Below, one piece after another: positions 1 to 7,909 of a DNA stretch of 9,535 nt. Source of the stretch: Cytophagales bacterium (GTDB taxonomy: Bacteria > Bacteroidota > Bacteroidia > Cytophagales > Spirosomataceae); contig JABMMK010000081.1 in the NCBI GenBank assembly GCA_013205605.1, forward strand, positions 1 to 9,535. Reading direction: 5' to 3'. The notes beneath the pieces were generated by a model. It was not told where the DNA came from, did no database searches, and was given only the letters and a program-made list of their open reading frames with translations. Position numbers and translations under genes: made by a program. Numbering within the stretch: position 1 is the stretch's first letter; every line of letters starts with the position of its first letter.

Positions 1-1
1 A

Positions 2-1930
2 GTTTCAGCAGGTTATCGTAATGCTTTTGATATAGCCTTTAATGAAACAGGAGATTTATTTGCTTATGATGCGGATATGGAGTGGGATTTCGGTTTACCT
101 TGGTACCGTCCTACACGTATTTGTCACGTGACAAGTGCCTCTGAATTTGGTTGGAGAACAGGTAATAGCAAATGGTCAACAACTTATCCTGACAATTTAC
201 CTCCAGTATTGAATATTGGTCAAGGATCACCTACCAGTTTATTGTCTTTGAGGGATGCTAAGTTTCCAGCTAAATACAAGAAATCATTGTTGGCTTTTGA
301 CTGGACATTTGGTATTGGTCACTTAATTAAATTAAAATCTTCTGGATCTACTTTCTTGGCAGATCGTGAAGAATTTATTTCAGGTATTCCTTTGCCTTTG
401 ACAGATGGTGTTGTTGGTCCAGATGGAGCACTTTACTTTATGGCAGGTGGTCGTCGTTTGGAATCTGATGTCTATCGTGTAAGTTATGTGGGTACTGAGG
501 AAGCTAGTGCAAAAACATTAGTAGGTGCACCAAATCCATTGAATGAAACGCGTCGTAAGATTGAGCAATTTCACCAAGGAGCTAATCCTGCAGCCGTGGC
601 ATATGCTTGGCCTTATTTAAAGCATCCAGATCGTTTTATTCGCTATGCGGCTCGTTTAGCTTTAGAACACCAACCAATCAATGAGTGGAAAGATAAGGCA
701 TTGACTGAAAAAGATCCAATTGCTGCTACAAATGCTTTGGTTGGATTAATTCGTCAAAGTAAGCCTGAATTAAAATCAGCTATTTATGCTTCGCTAGTTG
801 CGATTGATGGCAAGGCTTTTAGTGAATCACAAAAATTAGATATTTTGCGTGCATATGAATTAGCTATGTTACGTTTAGGAATGCCAGATGCTGCTACATC
901 AGCTAAAATCATTGCAAAATTCAATACATCTTATCCATCGAATCGCATGAATATGGATCGCGCGTTAAGTCGTTTATTGATTCCTTTGGAAGCTCCTAAT
1001 GTTATTGAGCGTACCTTGAAGTTAATGGAAACGAAGGATACGGCGAGTGCTACTGCTTATCGCGTAGAAACGGCTACTTCGTCTGCGGATTTAATTATGC
1101 GTAATCCTCAATACGGAACGGATATTGCGAAGATGTTGGAGAAAATTCCACCGGCTCAACAAACATATATGGCTACTATGTTATCGGCAGCTAAAACTAA
1201 TTGGACTCCAGAGCAGCATGAGCGTTATTTCACATGGTTTAAAAAAGCTTTTGAATTTTCAGGTGGTCGTAGTTATGTTGGATTTATCGACCGTGCACGT
1301 AAATTAGCTTTGAAAAATGTAGTAGAATCTAAGCGCGCTTATTACGATAAATTAGGTGGTGCGGATATGCTTTCTTCAAGTGGAAATGATATCGTAGCGA
1401 TCAATTATCCAAAGGGTCCAGGTAAGCAATGGAAGTTGACAGATGCAGTTGCCTTATTGGACGTTCCTTTAGCTGACCGTGATTTCCAAAATGGTAAATC
1501 TATGTTTGCCGCAACTACTTGCGTTCGTTGCCATGCCATGGGCAGTGATGGCGGTGGAAATGTGGGTCCTGATTTAACTAATTTGGGAACTCGTTTCTCG
1601 AAGAAGGATATGTTAGAGTCTATCATTGATCCAAATAAAACAGTTTCAGATCAGTATGCAGCGACTCAAATTATGTTGAGAAACGGTACTTCTGTGATTG
1701 GACGTGTGACCAATGAAGATAAAATGGCTTACTATGTTTCTCAAAATCCATACGCGCCAGACTCAATTGAAAAAATATTAAAGAAAAACGTTCGTTCAGT
1801 TAAATACTCACCGGTATCAAGCATGTTGCCAGGTTTAATTAATAGCCTTAATGGGGAAGAATTAAAAGATTTGATGGCTTATTTGATGTCAGGCGGAAGC
1901 GAAAGCAACGCAATGTTTAAGAAAAAGTAA
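2..1930 (+). CDS. Beta-propeller/HEAT-like/cytochrome c protein, Pirellula/Verrucomicrobium type (5' partial)
   Basis: The frame is open from the first bases of the window, so the gene starts upstream. The ATG at 77 is an internal Met, because family-typical sequence (FDIAFNETGDLFAYDADMEW) begins before or spans it. 642 codons are visible. Numbering from base 2, residues 1-165 are the end of a sorbosone/glucose-dehydrogenase-like beta-propeller with the characteristic PWYRPTR and EFGWRTG strings. Residues about 180-455 are helical and HEAT-like (for example HPDRFIRYAARLALE from residue 208). Residues about 480-640 form a cytochrome c domain of the 'putative heme-binding, Pirellula/Verrucomicrobium' type (TIGR02603-like). 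It has C507-V-R-C-H511 for covalent heme attachment and a probable axial Met608 in the SSMLPGL segment. Family members are exported, so a periplasmic or membrane-anchored site is expected; the signal peptide would lie outside the window. The role is probably electron transfer coupled to oxidation of a sugar or alcohol, but the substrate is unknown. The next gene starts 8 bases after the stop. Confidence 0.9.
   Translation, partial: VSAGYRNAFDIAFNETGDLFAYDADMEWDFGLPWYRPTRICHVTSASEFGWRTGNSKWSTTYPDNLPPVLNIGQGSPTSLLSLRDAKFPAKYKKSLLAFDWTFGIGHLIKLKSSGSTFLADREEFISGIPLPLTDGVVGPDGALYFMAGGRRLESDVYRVSYVGTEEASAKTLVGAPNPLNETRRKIEQFHQGANPAAVAYAWPYLKHPDRFIRYAARLALEHQPINEWKDKALTEKDPIAATNALVGLIRQSKPELKSAIYASLVAIDGKAFSESQKLDILRAYELAMLRLGMPDAATSAKIIAKFNTSYPSNRMNMDRALSRLLIPLEAPNVIERTLKLMETKDTASATAYRVETATSSADLIMRNPQYGTDIAKMLEKIPPAQQTYMATMLSAAKTNWTPEQHERYFTWFKKAFEFSGGRSYVGFIDRARKLALKNVVESKRAYYDKLGGADMLSSSGNDIVAINYPKGPGKQWKLTDAVALLDVPLADRDFQNGKSMFAATTCVRCHAMGSDGGGNVGPDLTNLGTRFSKKDMLESIIDPNKTVSDQYAATQIMLRNGTSVIGRVTNEDKMAYYVSQNPYAPDSIEKILKKNVRSVKYSPVSSMLPGLINSLNGEELKDLMAYLMSGGSESNAMFKKK
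1520..1534 (+). other. CxxCH heme c attachment motif
   Basis: These codons read Cys-Val-Arg-Cys-His, the covalent heme c site of the upstream partial gene. They are followed by a glycine-rich stretch and GPDLTNLGTRFS, as is usual in this cytochrome family. Only one such motif is present, so the visible protein is mono-heme. Confidence 0.93.
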
Positions 1931-1938
1931 AATGAATT

Positions 1939-2997
1939 ATGCCGGAATGGACCGATAAAATATCGAATCACAAGCAATTAGGAGGAATTGAAACGTCCGT
2001 TTTAGATAACGGTGCAGGGAAAGGAGTCCGAATTGCTTGGATTGATACGGGTTCAGGATTTCGTTATAAAGTGGTGCTTGATCGTGCCATGGATATTGCG
2101 GAGGCATTTTTCAACCAGCATAGTCTCGCGTGGATAAGCCACGTAGGAGTTTTAGGGCCTCAACCGATGTCGAACCAAGGAATAGATTGGCTTCGTACGT
2201 TTGGTGGAGGCCTTTTAGTTACCTGCGGTTTAGATCATGTGGGTGGACCTGATGAAGATGCGCATGGTAGTCGAGGTGTTCATGGTTTAATCAGCAATAT
2301 ACCAGCTGAAATCATTTCCATTCAGCAACCAGATGTCCAAGCAGGTCAATTAGATATGTCGATCAGTGGGATTATTCGCCAACATAAAATTTTTGGACCG
2401 TGTTTGACACTGAAGCGAACTATATCAGGGCGTTTGGGTCAAGCAGGTTTAACTATCAAAGATGAGGTGATGAATGAAGGGAATACGCCAGCACCTTTAA
2501 TGCTTTTATATCATTTTAATTTCGGTTGGCCTTTGGTCGACGAAGGAACTGATATTATTTGGAAAGGCAATCACCGAGTGGCTTCAGATCCTAAACTTTT
2601 AGGAATCGCTGACATCAAGAAATGCCCTGATCCCTTATCCGTTCATGATGGTGTGGGTGAATCCGTGGTATTTATTGAGCCTGAGGCAAATGCTGACCAT
2701 CAAGTGTATTGCGGTTTATGGAACGAAAAGAAGCAATTAGGGGTTCAAATTTCTTTCGATAAAAGGGAATTACCTTGGTTAACCAATTGGCAACATTTTG
2801 CCAAAAACGAATATGTAACAGGTATTGAACCTGGAACGAATCCACCTATTGGCCAGAAGGCTGTAAGGGAATCAAACACCTTGACTTTCTTAGCTCCTGG
2901 TGAGAAAAAATCTATTGAAGTGAATTTATCCGTGTTGGGCCCTGAAGTTGGTCCTTACACAACTTATACTAATTTTATCAATTTAATGAACGAATAA
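1939..2997 (+). CDS. DUF4432 / aldose 1-epimerase-like protein (galactose mutarotase fold)
   Basis: This 352-residue protein has no signal peptide and is therefore probably cytosolic. It matches the DUF4432 branch of the galactose-mutarotase superfamily. Landmarks are DRAMDI (48-53), TCGLDHVGG (around 95-103, H100), RGVHG (112-116), YHFNFGWPL with H192, and GIEPGTN with E297. By analogy with galactose mutarotase, H192 and E297 are the likely acid/base pair for anomer interconversion; that assignment is inferred. Length is normal for the family. The ATG at 1939 is chosen because the upstream ATG at 1932 is in another frame and stops after eight codons. The sequence before it is A-rich with no Shine-Dalgarno. 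The stop codon overlaps the next start by one base (TAATG), which suggests translational coupling. Probable role: mutarotation or binding of the sugar handled by the neighbouring isomerases. Confidence 0.85.
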   Translation: MPEWTDKISNHKQLGGIETSVLDNGAGKGVRIAWIDTGSGFRYKVVLDRAMDIAEAFFNQHSLAWISHVGVLGPQPMSNQGIDWLRTFGGGLLVTCGLDHVGGPDEDAHGSRGVHGLISNIPAEIISIQQPDVQAGQLDMSISGIIRQHKIFGPCLTLKRTISGRLGQAGLTIKDEVMNEGNTPAPLMLLYHFNFGWPLVDEGTDIIWKGNHRVASDPKLLGIADIKKCPDPLSVHDGVGESVVFIEPEANADHQVYCGLWNEKKQLGVQISFDKRELPWLTNWQHFAKNEYVTGIEPGTNPPIGQKAVRESNTLTFLAPGEKKSIEVNLSVLGPEVGPYTTYTNFINLMNE

Positions 2998-2999
2998 TG
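2995..2999 (+). promoter_or_regulatory. TAATG stop/start overlap (translational coupling)
   Basis: The TAA stop of the mutarotase-like gene shares its last A with the ATG of the cupin gene. There is no Shine-Dalgarno-like purine run just upstream. Such an overlap usually means the downstream gene is translated by reinitiation and made in a fixed ratio with the upstream one. Confidence 0.6.
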
Positions 3000-4205
3000 A
3001 GCAAGAATGCAGCTAAAGCGCTAGAGCAAGGAAAAGGTATTTTACGATTAGCCCCAACATGGGTTCCGAGGTCTTTTTGCGTGCCTGGTAGACGAATAAA
3101 ATTACATCCAGATGATTATTATGTTTTGGGTGGTGTACGTGGAGGAATCGATGAGCGATGGTTATCGTCAACCACTCCTGCTAAAAATGGTCCATTGACC
3201 GGAGAGAACGAAGGCTTAAGTGCTGTTGTTTATTCTGAAGGTGGAAAGGAAGAGCAAATTCTTTTGATTGATGTAATTGAAGCATTGAAAGGTGAAATCA
3301 TTGGAGATCGTTTATGGAATGAATACAAGTCATGGCCTATGTACTCCAAGTTTTTTGATAACATGGGTCCTTTGCCGCATCACATTCATCACAATGATGA
3401 GCATGCGGCTAAGATTGGGCAGTTGGGAAAACCAGAAGCCTATTATTTCCCACCTCAATTAAATAACCATGGGGGTGATTTTCCGTATACGTTTTTTGGA
3501 ATTGCGCCAGGAACGACTAAAGAGCAAATAAAAGAGTGTTTGATGAACTTCACCAAAGGGGATAATAAAATCACCATGTATTCTCAAGCATTTCCATTGA
3601 TACCGGGAACGGGTTGGGATGTGCCTCCAGGCATGTTGCACGCGCCAGGAAGTATGTGTACCTATGAGCCTCAAAAAGCGTCTGACGTTTTTGCGATGTA
3701 TCAATCCTTAGTAAACGAAGCCGTAATTCCTGAAGAATTATTGTGGAATGGTACTCCAAAAGAAGAAGTTGGCAATTATGACCAATTGATGGAGGTGATT
3801 GATTGGGATTTAAATACCAACCCTAATTTATTGGAAACTCGTTTTATGCAACCTATTCCGGTAGCTGATGAGGCTCAAATGGAAGCAAAGGGTTATTCTG
3901 AAAAGTGGATTTGCTATCGTTCTGATGCTTTTTCTGCGAAAGAATTAACGGTTTTCCCAGGACAAACGGTGACCATTACGGATGCAGCTGCCTATGGTTT
4001 AATCATGATGCAAGGTCATGGTAAAATGGGCGTTTGGAATATAGAAACACCTTCATTGATTCGTTATGGACAATTGACCAACGATGAGTTTTTTGTGACT
4101 GAAAAAGCAGCAAAAGAAGGCGCTCAAATCACCAATCATTCAACGACGGATCCTATTGTGATGTTGAAGCACTTTGGTCCTTTAAACCCAGATTTAAAAT
4201 TTTAA
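2997..4205 (+). CDS. Cupin protein resembling class I mannose-6-phosphate isomerase
   Basis: This 402-residue cytosolic protein has a double-cupin-like layout. The N-terminal half carries a probable metal site: the His cluster starting at H128 (PLPHHIHHNDEH), E147 in GKPEAYYF, and H215 in PPGMLHAPGS. These are the His, His, Glu and His ligand types expected of a phosphomannose-isomerase cupin. The C-terminal half (about 300-395) holds a second, metal-poor barrel (LTVFPGQTVTITD ... YGLIMMQGHGKMG). The family catalyses aldose-ketose isomerisation, usually of phosphorylated sugars. Here no kinase is nearby and an ABC importer delivers free sugar, so the substrate may be an unphosphorylated sugar or keto-sugar; this is inference. 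The start is fixed by its overlap with the preceding stop. Substrate not assigned. Confidence 0.8.
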   Translation: MSKNAAKALEQGKGILRLAPTWVPRSFCVPGRRIKLHPDDYYVLGGVRGGIDERWLSSTTPAKNGPLTGENEGLSAVVYSEGGKEEQILLIDVIEALKGEIIGDRLWNEYKSWPMYSKFFDNMGPLPHHIHHNDEHAAKIGQLGKPEAYYFPPQLNNHGGDFPYTFFGIAPGTTKEQIKECLMNFTKGDNKITMYSQAFPLIPGTGWDVPPGMLHAPGSMCTYEPQKASDVFAMYQSLVNEAVIPEELLWNGTPKEEVGNYDQLMEVIDWDLNTNPNLLETRFMQPIPVADEAQMEAKGYSEKWICYRSDAFSAKELTVFPGQTVTITDAAAYGLIMMQGHGKMGVWNIETPSLIRYGQLTNDEFFVTEKAAKEGAQITNHSTTDPIVMLKHFGPLNPDLKF

Positions 4206-4206
4206 A
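4193..4206. repeat. AT-only 14-base palindrome at the end of the cupin gene
   Basis: The sequence TTTAAAATTTTAAA reads the same on both strands and spans the stop codon of the cupin gene, with a T6 run at 4214-4219 shortly after. It has no loop and no G/C pairs, so a stable RNA hairpin is unlikely. It may simply reflect AT-rich junction composition. Confidence 0.25.
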
Positions 4207-4223
4207 CTCATAATTTTTTCAAA

Positions 4224-5246
4224 ATGAATAATTATCCAAAATTACACAATGCCACATGGCCTGGTATTGTAGGAAAAGGTCCAGATTCCGAGCCGGTTAT
4301 TTCGTTGGACAACATGTTAGCCATGACCGCAGCTGCTGAGGTGAATGGTGTAAAATTTGATGGAGTAGATATTGGTTTATTACCTCCACATTTTGACATA
4401 GAGAGCGGTAAAGAAGGAGCGAAAGCTTTAGCTGATAAAGTGGCAGCGCACGGCTTAGAAATAGGAAGTTTAGTAGCTCCTATTTGGGCAGGTAATGCAA
4501 TGGGTGATCAAGATGCACGGGATACTTTTGTGGACATGGTGCGTCGCTCATGTGAGATTGGTGCTGAATTACGCAAAATAGGTATTCGTCCGAATGGAAT
4601 CATTCGCATCGATTCAGCTGCAGGAGTAGCGGATTGGGCTAAAGATCCTAAGGGAAATTCAAAATTGATTGTTGACACATTCCAAAGAGCTTGTGATGTT
4701 GCCGCAGATTTCGGTGAAAGACTGGCTGCTGAGGGAGAGATTTGTTGGGGTGGCATGCATTCATGGAGAAACATGATTCAAACGTTAGAGGCGGTTGACC
4801 GTCCTAACATTGGTTTTCAAGCGGATATGTCTCATACGTTATTGTATACGATGGGATATAACTGTCCTGAGGATCGCATTTTACCTGTCGATTATCAGTG
4901 GGATGATCGTGAGGTATTAAAGGCTTCGTTAAAAGAATTGACTGCGGCGCTTCGTCCGTGGACGATTGATTTTCACGTAGCTCAAAATGACGGAACCGTT
5001 CATGGAACAGGAAGTCATGATAAGACAGGTCGTCACTGCCAAGCGACTGACCCTAATGGAAAATTGAACATCGCTGAAGATGCTGGATTTTGGTTAAGAG
5101 ATGCGGATGGCCAATTAACAAAAGCGTTTAAGCATATTTGTTGGGATGGTTGCATGTTCTCAAATTCAGTGATGGAGCAACAAAAAACTTGGAATGATAT
5201 TTTAGCTGCAATGATTCAAGTGCGTAATGCGCATGGTTGGTCTTAA
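4224..5246 (+). CDS. Sugar isomerase/epimerase, xylose isomerase-like TIM barrel
   Basis: This 340-residue cytosolic protein belongs to the AP-endonuclease-2 / xylose-isomerase-like TIM-barrel superfamily, which includes ketose 3-epimerases and related sugar and cyclitol enzymes. The expected divalent-metal ligands are visible: E170 or E172 in AEGEICWGG, D201 and H204 in QADMSH, and H251 in DFHVAQ. The fourth ligand, normally Glu in tagatose/psicose epimerases, appears to be D308 in the C-terminal HICWDGCMF segment. Between H251 and D308 is an unusually long, His- and Gly-rich insert with H260, H265, H271 and C272. The gene lies 18 bases after the cupin gene and 11 before the oxidoreductase gene, so all three probably serve one pathway. 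The ATG at 4224 follows an A/T-rich tract and gives a normal N-terminus. The exact reaction (epimerase, isomerase, dehydratase or lyase) cannot be read from the sequence. Confidence 0.85.
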   Translation: MNNYPKLHNATWPGIVGKGPDSEPVISLDNMLAMTAAAEVNGVKFDGVDIGLLPPHFDIESGKEGAKALADKVAAHGLEIGSLVAPIWAGNAMGDQDARDTFVDMVRRSCEIGAELRKIGIRPNGIIRIDSAAGVADWAKDPKGNSKLIVDTFQRACDVAADFGERLAAEGEICWGGMHSWRNMIQTLEAVDRPNIGFQADMSHTLLYTMGYNCPEDRILPVDYQWDDREVLKASLKELTAALRPWTIDFHVAQNDGTVHGTGSHDKTGRHCQATDPNGKLNIAEDAGFWLRDADGQLTKAFKHICWDGCMFSNSVMEQQKTWNDILAAMIQVRNAHGWS

Positions 5247-5257
5247 TTTAATTAAAA

Positions 5258-6409
5258 ATGAAAAAGATAAGAATAGGATTGATAGGAACGGGCTTCATGG
5301 GAAGAACCCACTCAAATGGATATAACCGTTTACAGAATTTTTTCCCAGATTTAGTTTGTACACCTGTGTTGCAGGCAGTTTGTTCTCGTAATGAGGCAAG
5401 TGTGAAAGCTTTTGCGGCCCAATGGGGTTATGCTTCTTATGAGACTGATTGGCGCAAAATGATTGCGCGTGATGACATTGATGCGGTCGATATTTGTACT
5501 CCGAACGATACACATGCTGAAATTGCGATTGCCGCAGCGGCAGCAGGAAAAATGATTTTATGCGAAAAGCCATTGTCTCGTACGCTGGCCGAAGGAGAAC
5601 TAATGGTTGCTGCGATTGAAAAAGCAGGCGTGGCTAATACGGTTTGGTATAACTATAGACGTTTACCAGCGGTTACTTTAGCGAAACAAATTATCGACTC
5701 GGGTAAGTTGGGCAAGATTTTTCATTATCGGGCCAACTTCCTACAGGATTGGACCATATCACCAGATTTGCCACAAGGAGGAGCTGGAACATGGCGTTTA
5801 GACGTGGAAGCGGCTGGTTCGGGTGTTACAGGTGATTTATTAGCTCATTGCATCGATACGGCCATGTGGTTAAATGGAGGTATTACGGATGTGAGTGCCA
5901 TGACTGAAACGTTTATTAAGGAAAGGGTACATTCAGGAACGGGTCAGGTTCAAAAAGTTGGCATCGATGATGCTTGTATATTCCATTGCCATTTTGACAA
6001 TGGTTCTTTGGGTCTATTTGAGTCTACACGTTATGCGCGTGGCCACAAGGCACTTTATACTTTTGAAATCAATGGGGAACACGCTTCTTTGCGTTGGGAT
6101 CTACATGATTTGAACCGTTTGGAAATGTATGACCATGCAGATGCATCCATTACAAGAGGTTGGAAGTCGATTTTAGTCACAGATGGCGATCAGCCTTATA
6201 TGGACAAATGGTGGGTACCCGGATTGATTATTGGTTATGAGCATAGTTTTGTGCATCAAGCAGCTGATTTCTTTAAGGCGTTAGGCGATGGAACACCATG
6301 CTCACCTACCTTTATGGAGGCATTGCAAACACAAAAAGTGTGTGAGTCGGTGATTGATTCAGCCAACCAAAAAGCTTGGAAAGACACAAATGTCCAATGG
6401 CCATGTTAA
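5258..6409 (+). CDS. Gfo/Idh/MocA family NAD(P)-dependent oxidoreductase
   Basis: This 383-residue protein begins with the Rossmann dinucleotide-binding motif (IRIGLIGTGFMGRTH; G10, G12, G15). It then has the family signature CEKPLSRT with catalytic-type K104, and GDLLAHCIDTAMWL with D193 and H197 matching the DxxxH proton-relay residues of inositol and glucose-fructose dehydrogenases. The C-terminal half is the usual mixed-sheet substrate domain. There is no signal peptide or Tat motif, so it is cytosolic and uses free NAD(P). Family members oxidise or reduce a hydroxyl/keto group on sugars and cyclitols. Next to a TIM-barrel isomerase this is the arrangement seen in inositol and 3-keto-glycoside pathways, so a keto-sugar intermediate is plausible but not shown. 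Start and stop sit in A/T-rich junctions of 11 and 9 bases. Confidence 0.9.
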   Translation: MKKIRIGLIGTGFMGRTHSNGYNRLQNFFPDLVCTPVLQAVCSRNEASVKAFAAQWGYASYETDWRKMIARDDIDAVDICTPNDTHAEIAIAAAAAGKMILCEKPLSRTLAEGELMVAAIEKAGVANTVWYNYRRLPAVTLAKQIIDSGKLGKIFHYRANFLQDWTISPDLPQGGAGTWRLDVEAAGSGVTGDLLAHCIDTAMWLNGGITDVSAMTETFIKERVHSGTGQVQKVGIDDACIFHCHFDNGSLGLFESTRYARGHKALYTFEINGEHASLRWDLHDLNRLEMYDHADASITRGWKSILVTDGDQPYMDKWWVPGLIIGYEHSFVHQAADFFKALGDGTPCSPTFMEALQTQKVCESVIDSANQKAWKDTNVQWPC

Positions 6410-6418
6410 TTTAAAATA

Positions 6419-7906
6419 ATGGCTGAGCAAGATTGCCTGTTAAAAATTAAGGGTATTTCCTTAGCATTTTCAGGAACACCTATTTTAAAGTCAGTGGATT
6501 TAAGCTTGTATCAAGGTGAAATTCATGCGCTGGTAGGTGAGAATGGAGCTGGCAAATCATCGCTTTTTAAATGTATATTAGGGATAATCTCTCCTTCACA
6601 GGGAGAGATTATTTTTTTAAATGAATCCCTGTCGGGCTATTCCATTCGAGATATTTTAAGAAAGGGGATTGCCATGATTCACCAAGAACTCATGCTGATT
6701 CCGGAATTGACTGTGGCTGAAAATATCTTTTTAGGCCGAGAAACAGCGCAAGGGAAACGAATGGGATTGAGTGAAATCAATCAGGCTACAACGGATTTGT
6801 TTCGTGAATACGATTTGGATATTCCGGTCGGGGCTTTTGTGAAGGATTTGAGCATTGCGCACCAACAAATCATCGAGATTATGCGATCGGTGTCTCAAAA
6901 GGCACGTTTGATTTTAATGGATGAGCCTACTTCTTCTTTGACAGAGAAGGAAGTTGTTTTTTTTCGGCAACTTATTTTTAGGTTAAAGTCTGAGGGTATA
7001 TCGATCGTTTTTACTTCTCATAAAATGGATGAAGTTTTCGATTTCTCTGATAAAATTTCGGTTTTACGTGATGGTGAAATGGTCGGAACTTTTTCAAAAG
7101 AAGAGGTTGACCCCATGTCATTAGTTCAAAAAATGGTCGGCCGAGAGATGAAAGATTTTTACCCGAAAGCTTTATCAGAGGTTGGTCAGGCGATTATTAG
7201 TGTAAATGATTTATCATGTGTACCACATTTTGAACATGTGAACTTTACGCTTCATGCAGGGGAAGTACTCGGTTTGTCTGGTTTAGTGGGTGCGGGTCGT
7301 AGCGACATAGGCCAAGTGCTTTTTGGGGTTAAAAAGAAAACTTCAGGTACGATGTATTTGAAAGGACAGGAATATAATCCAGGAAATCCGAGTGAGGCTT
7401 TACGAGCTGGATTGGGGTATTTAGGGGAAGATCGAAAGGAGATGGGGATCATTCCTGAAATGAATATTACGGAAAATATGAGTTTGGGATTGCTGGATGC
7501 GTATCGAAAATTTCTGTTTATCGATCAAGAGAAAGAGTCTTTAGATGCTGCTGAAATGCAAAGTCGATTGTCTGTTCATTCAGCGAAGGAAGGCCAACGA
7601 ATTCAAAATTTAAGTGGTGGAAATCAGCAAAAAGTTTTGTTTGGACGAATTTTATTGAATAATCCAGAGGTTTTAATTTTAGATGAACCTACTCGGGGAA
7701 TTGACGTGATGTCAAAATTTGAAATTTATACGCTTATATTAGCTTTGAAGAAACAAGGAAAAGCTGTCTTGTTGATTTCATCTGATTTACCTGAGTTATT
7801 AGCTATGAGCGATCGAGTTATTGTTATATCAAAAGGAAAGCAGATGGCGGAATTGTCTCGCGATAATGCTAGTCCAGAGAAAGTATTAGAATTTTCATTG
7901 CATTAA
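6419..7906 (+). CDS. Sugar ABC transporter ATP-binding protein, double-ATPase (RbsA/MglA/XylG type)
   Basis: This 495-residue protein carries two fused nucleotide-binding domains, as is normal for ribose-type importers (CUT2). Domain 1: Walker A GENGAGKSS at 40-48 (K46), Q-loop MIHQELMLIPELTVAENIFLG, signature LSIAHQQ, Walker B LILMDEPTSS (D168, E169), and H-loop H201 (TSHKMDEV). Domain 2: degenerate Walker A GLVGAGRSD at 288-296 with Arg294 in place of Lys, signature LSGGNQQ at 398-404, Walker B LILDEPTRG (D422, E423), and SSDLPE instead of the H-loop His. This asymmetry is typical of the family, with domain 1 the main hydrolytic site. The protein powers the permease encoded 3 bases downstream. 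The sugar cannot be inferred from the ATPase. A terminator-like hairpin lies inside the gene, around codons 55-67. Confidence 0.95.
   Translation: MAEQDCLLKIKGISLAFSGTPILKSVDLSLYQGEIHALVGENGAGKSSLFKCILGIISPSQGEIIFLNESLSGYSIRDILRKGIAMIHQELMLIPELTVAENIFLGRETAQGKRMGLSEINQATTDLFREYDLDIPVGAFVKDLSIAHQQIIEIMRSVSQKARLILMDEPTSSLTEKEVVFFRQLIFRLKSEGISIVFTSHKMDEVFDFSDKISVLRDGEMVGTFSKEEVDPMSLVQKMVGREMKDFYPKALSEVGQAIISVNDLSCVPHFEHVNFTLHAGEVLGLSGLVGAGRSDIGQVLFGVKKKTSGTMYLKGQEYNPGNPSEALRAGLGYLGEDRKEMGIIPEMNITENMSLGLLDAYRKFLFIDQEKESLDAAEMQSRLSVHSAKEGQRIQNLSGGNQQKVLFGRILLNNPEVLILDEPTRGIDVMSKFEIYTLILALKKQGKAVLLISSDLPELLAMSDRVIVISKGKQMAELSRDNASPEKVLEFSLH
6582..6618 (+). terminator. Intragenic intrinsic-terminator-like stem-loop
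   Basis: The arms ATAATCTCTCC (6584-6594) and GGAGAGATTAT (6602-6612) are perfectly complementary over 11 bp. They enclose a 7-base loop, which shortens to 5 if T6595 pairs with G6601. Two G-U pairs can extend the base, and a T-run at 6612-6618 follows immediately. G/C pairs cluster near the loop. On the opposite strand the hairpin is not followed by a T-run, so any terminator activity would point along the operon. It lies about 165 bases into the ATPase gene and could lower transporter expression relative to the upstream enzymes. It could also be a chance product of the codons for a palindrome-like peptide (IISPSQGEII). Confidence 0.4.
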
Positions 7907-7909
7907 AAT

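Noticed and set aside
1501..1508. TATGTTTG matching the Bacteroidota -7 promoter element TAnnTTTG
   Set aside because: There is no TTG at the expected upstream spacing, and it sits inside the cytochrome domain with no gene start nearby. A match of this length is expected by chance.
77..1930. Complete gene starting at the ATG at 77
   Set aside because: The same frame is open back to base 2 and codes for family-typical sequence before the ATG, so 77 is an internal methionine of a gene cut by the window edge.
3459..3759. Two overlapping minus-strand open frames within the cupin gene
   Set aside because: Both are antisense to a gene with clear domain motifs, and their peptides have low-complexity, non-domain-like composition.
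4193..4219. AT palindrome plus T6 as a terminator after the cupin gene
   Set aside because: There are no G/C pairs and no loop, and the next gene of the same pathway starts at 4224, so termination here is unlikely.
7280..7306. Arg in place of Lys in the second Walker A as a sign of a broken ATPase
   Set aside because: A degenerate second-domain Walker A (GAGR) and SSDLPE in place of the H-loop are normal for RbsA/MglA-type double ATPases.
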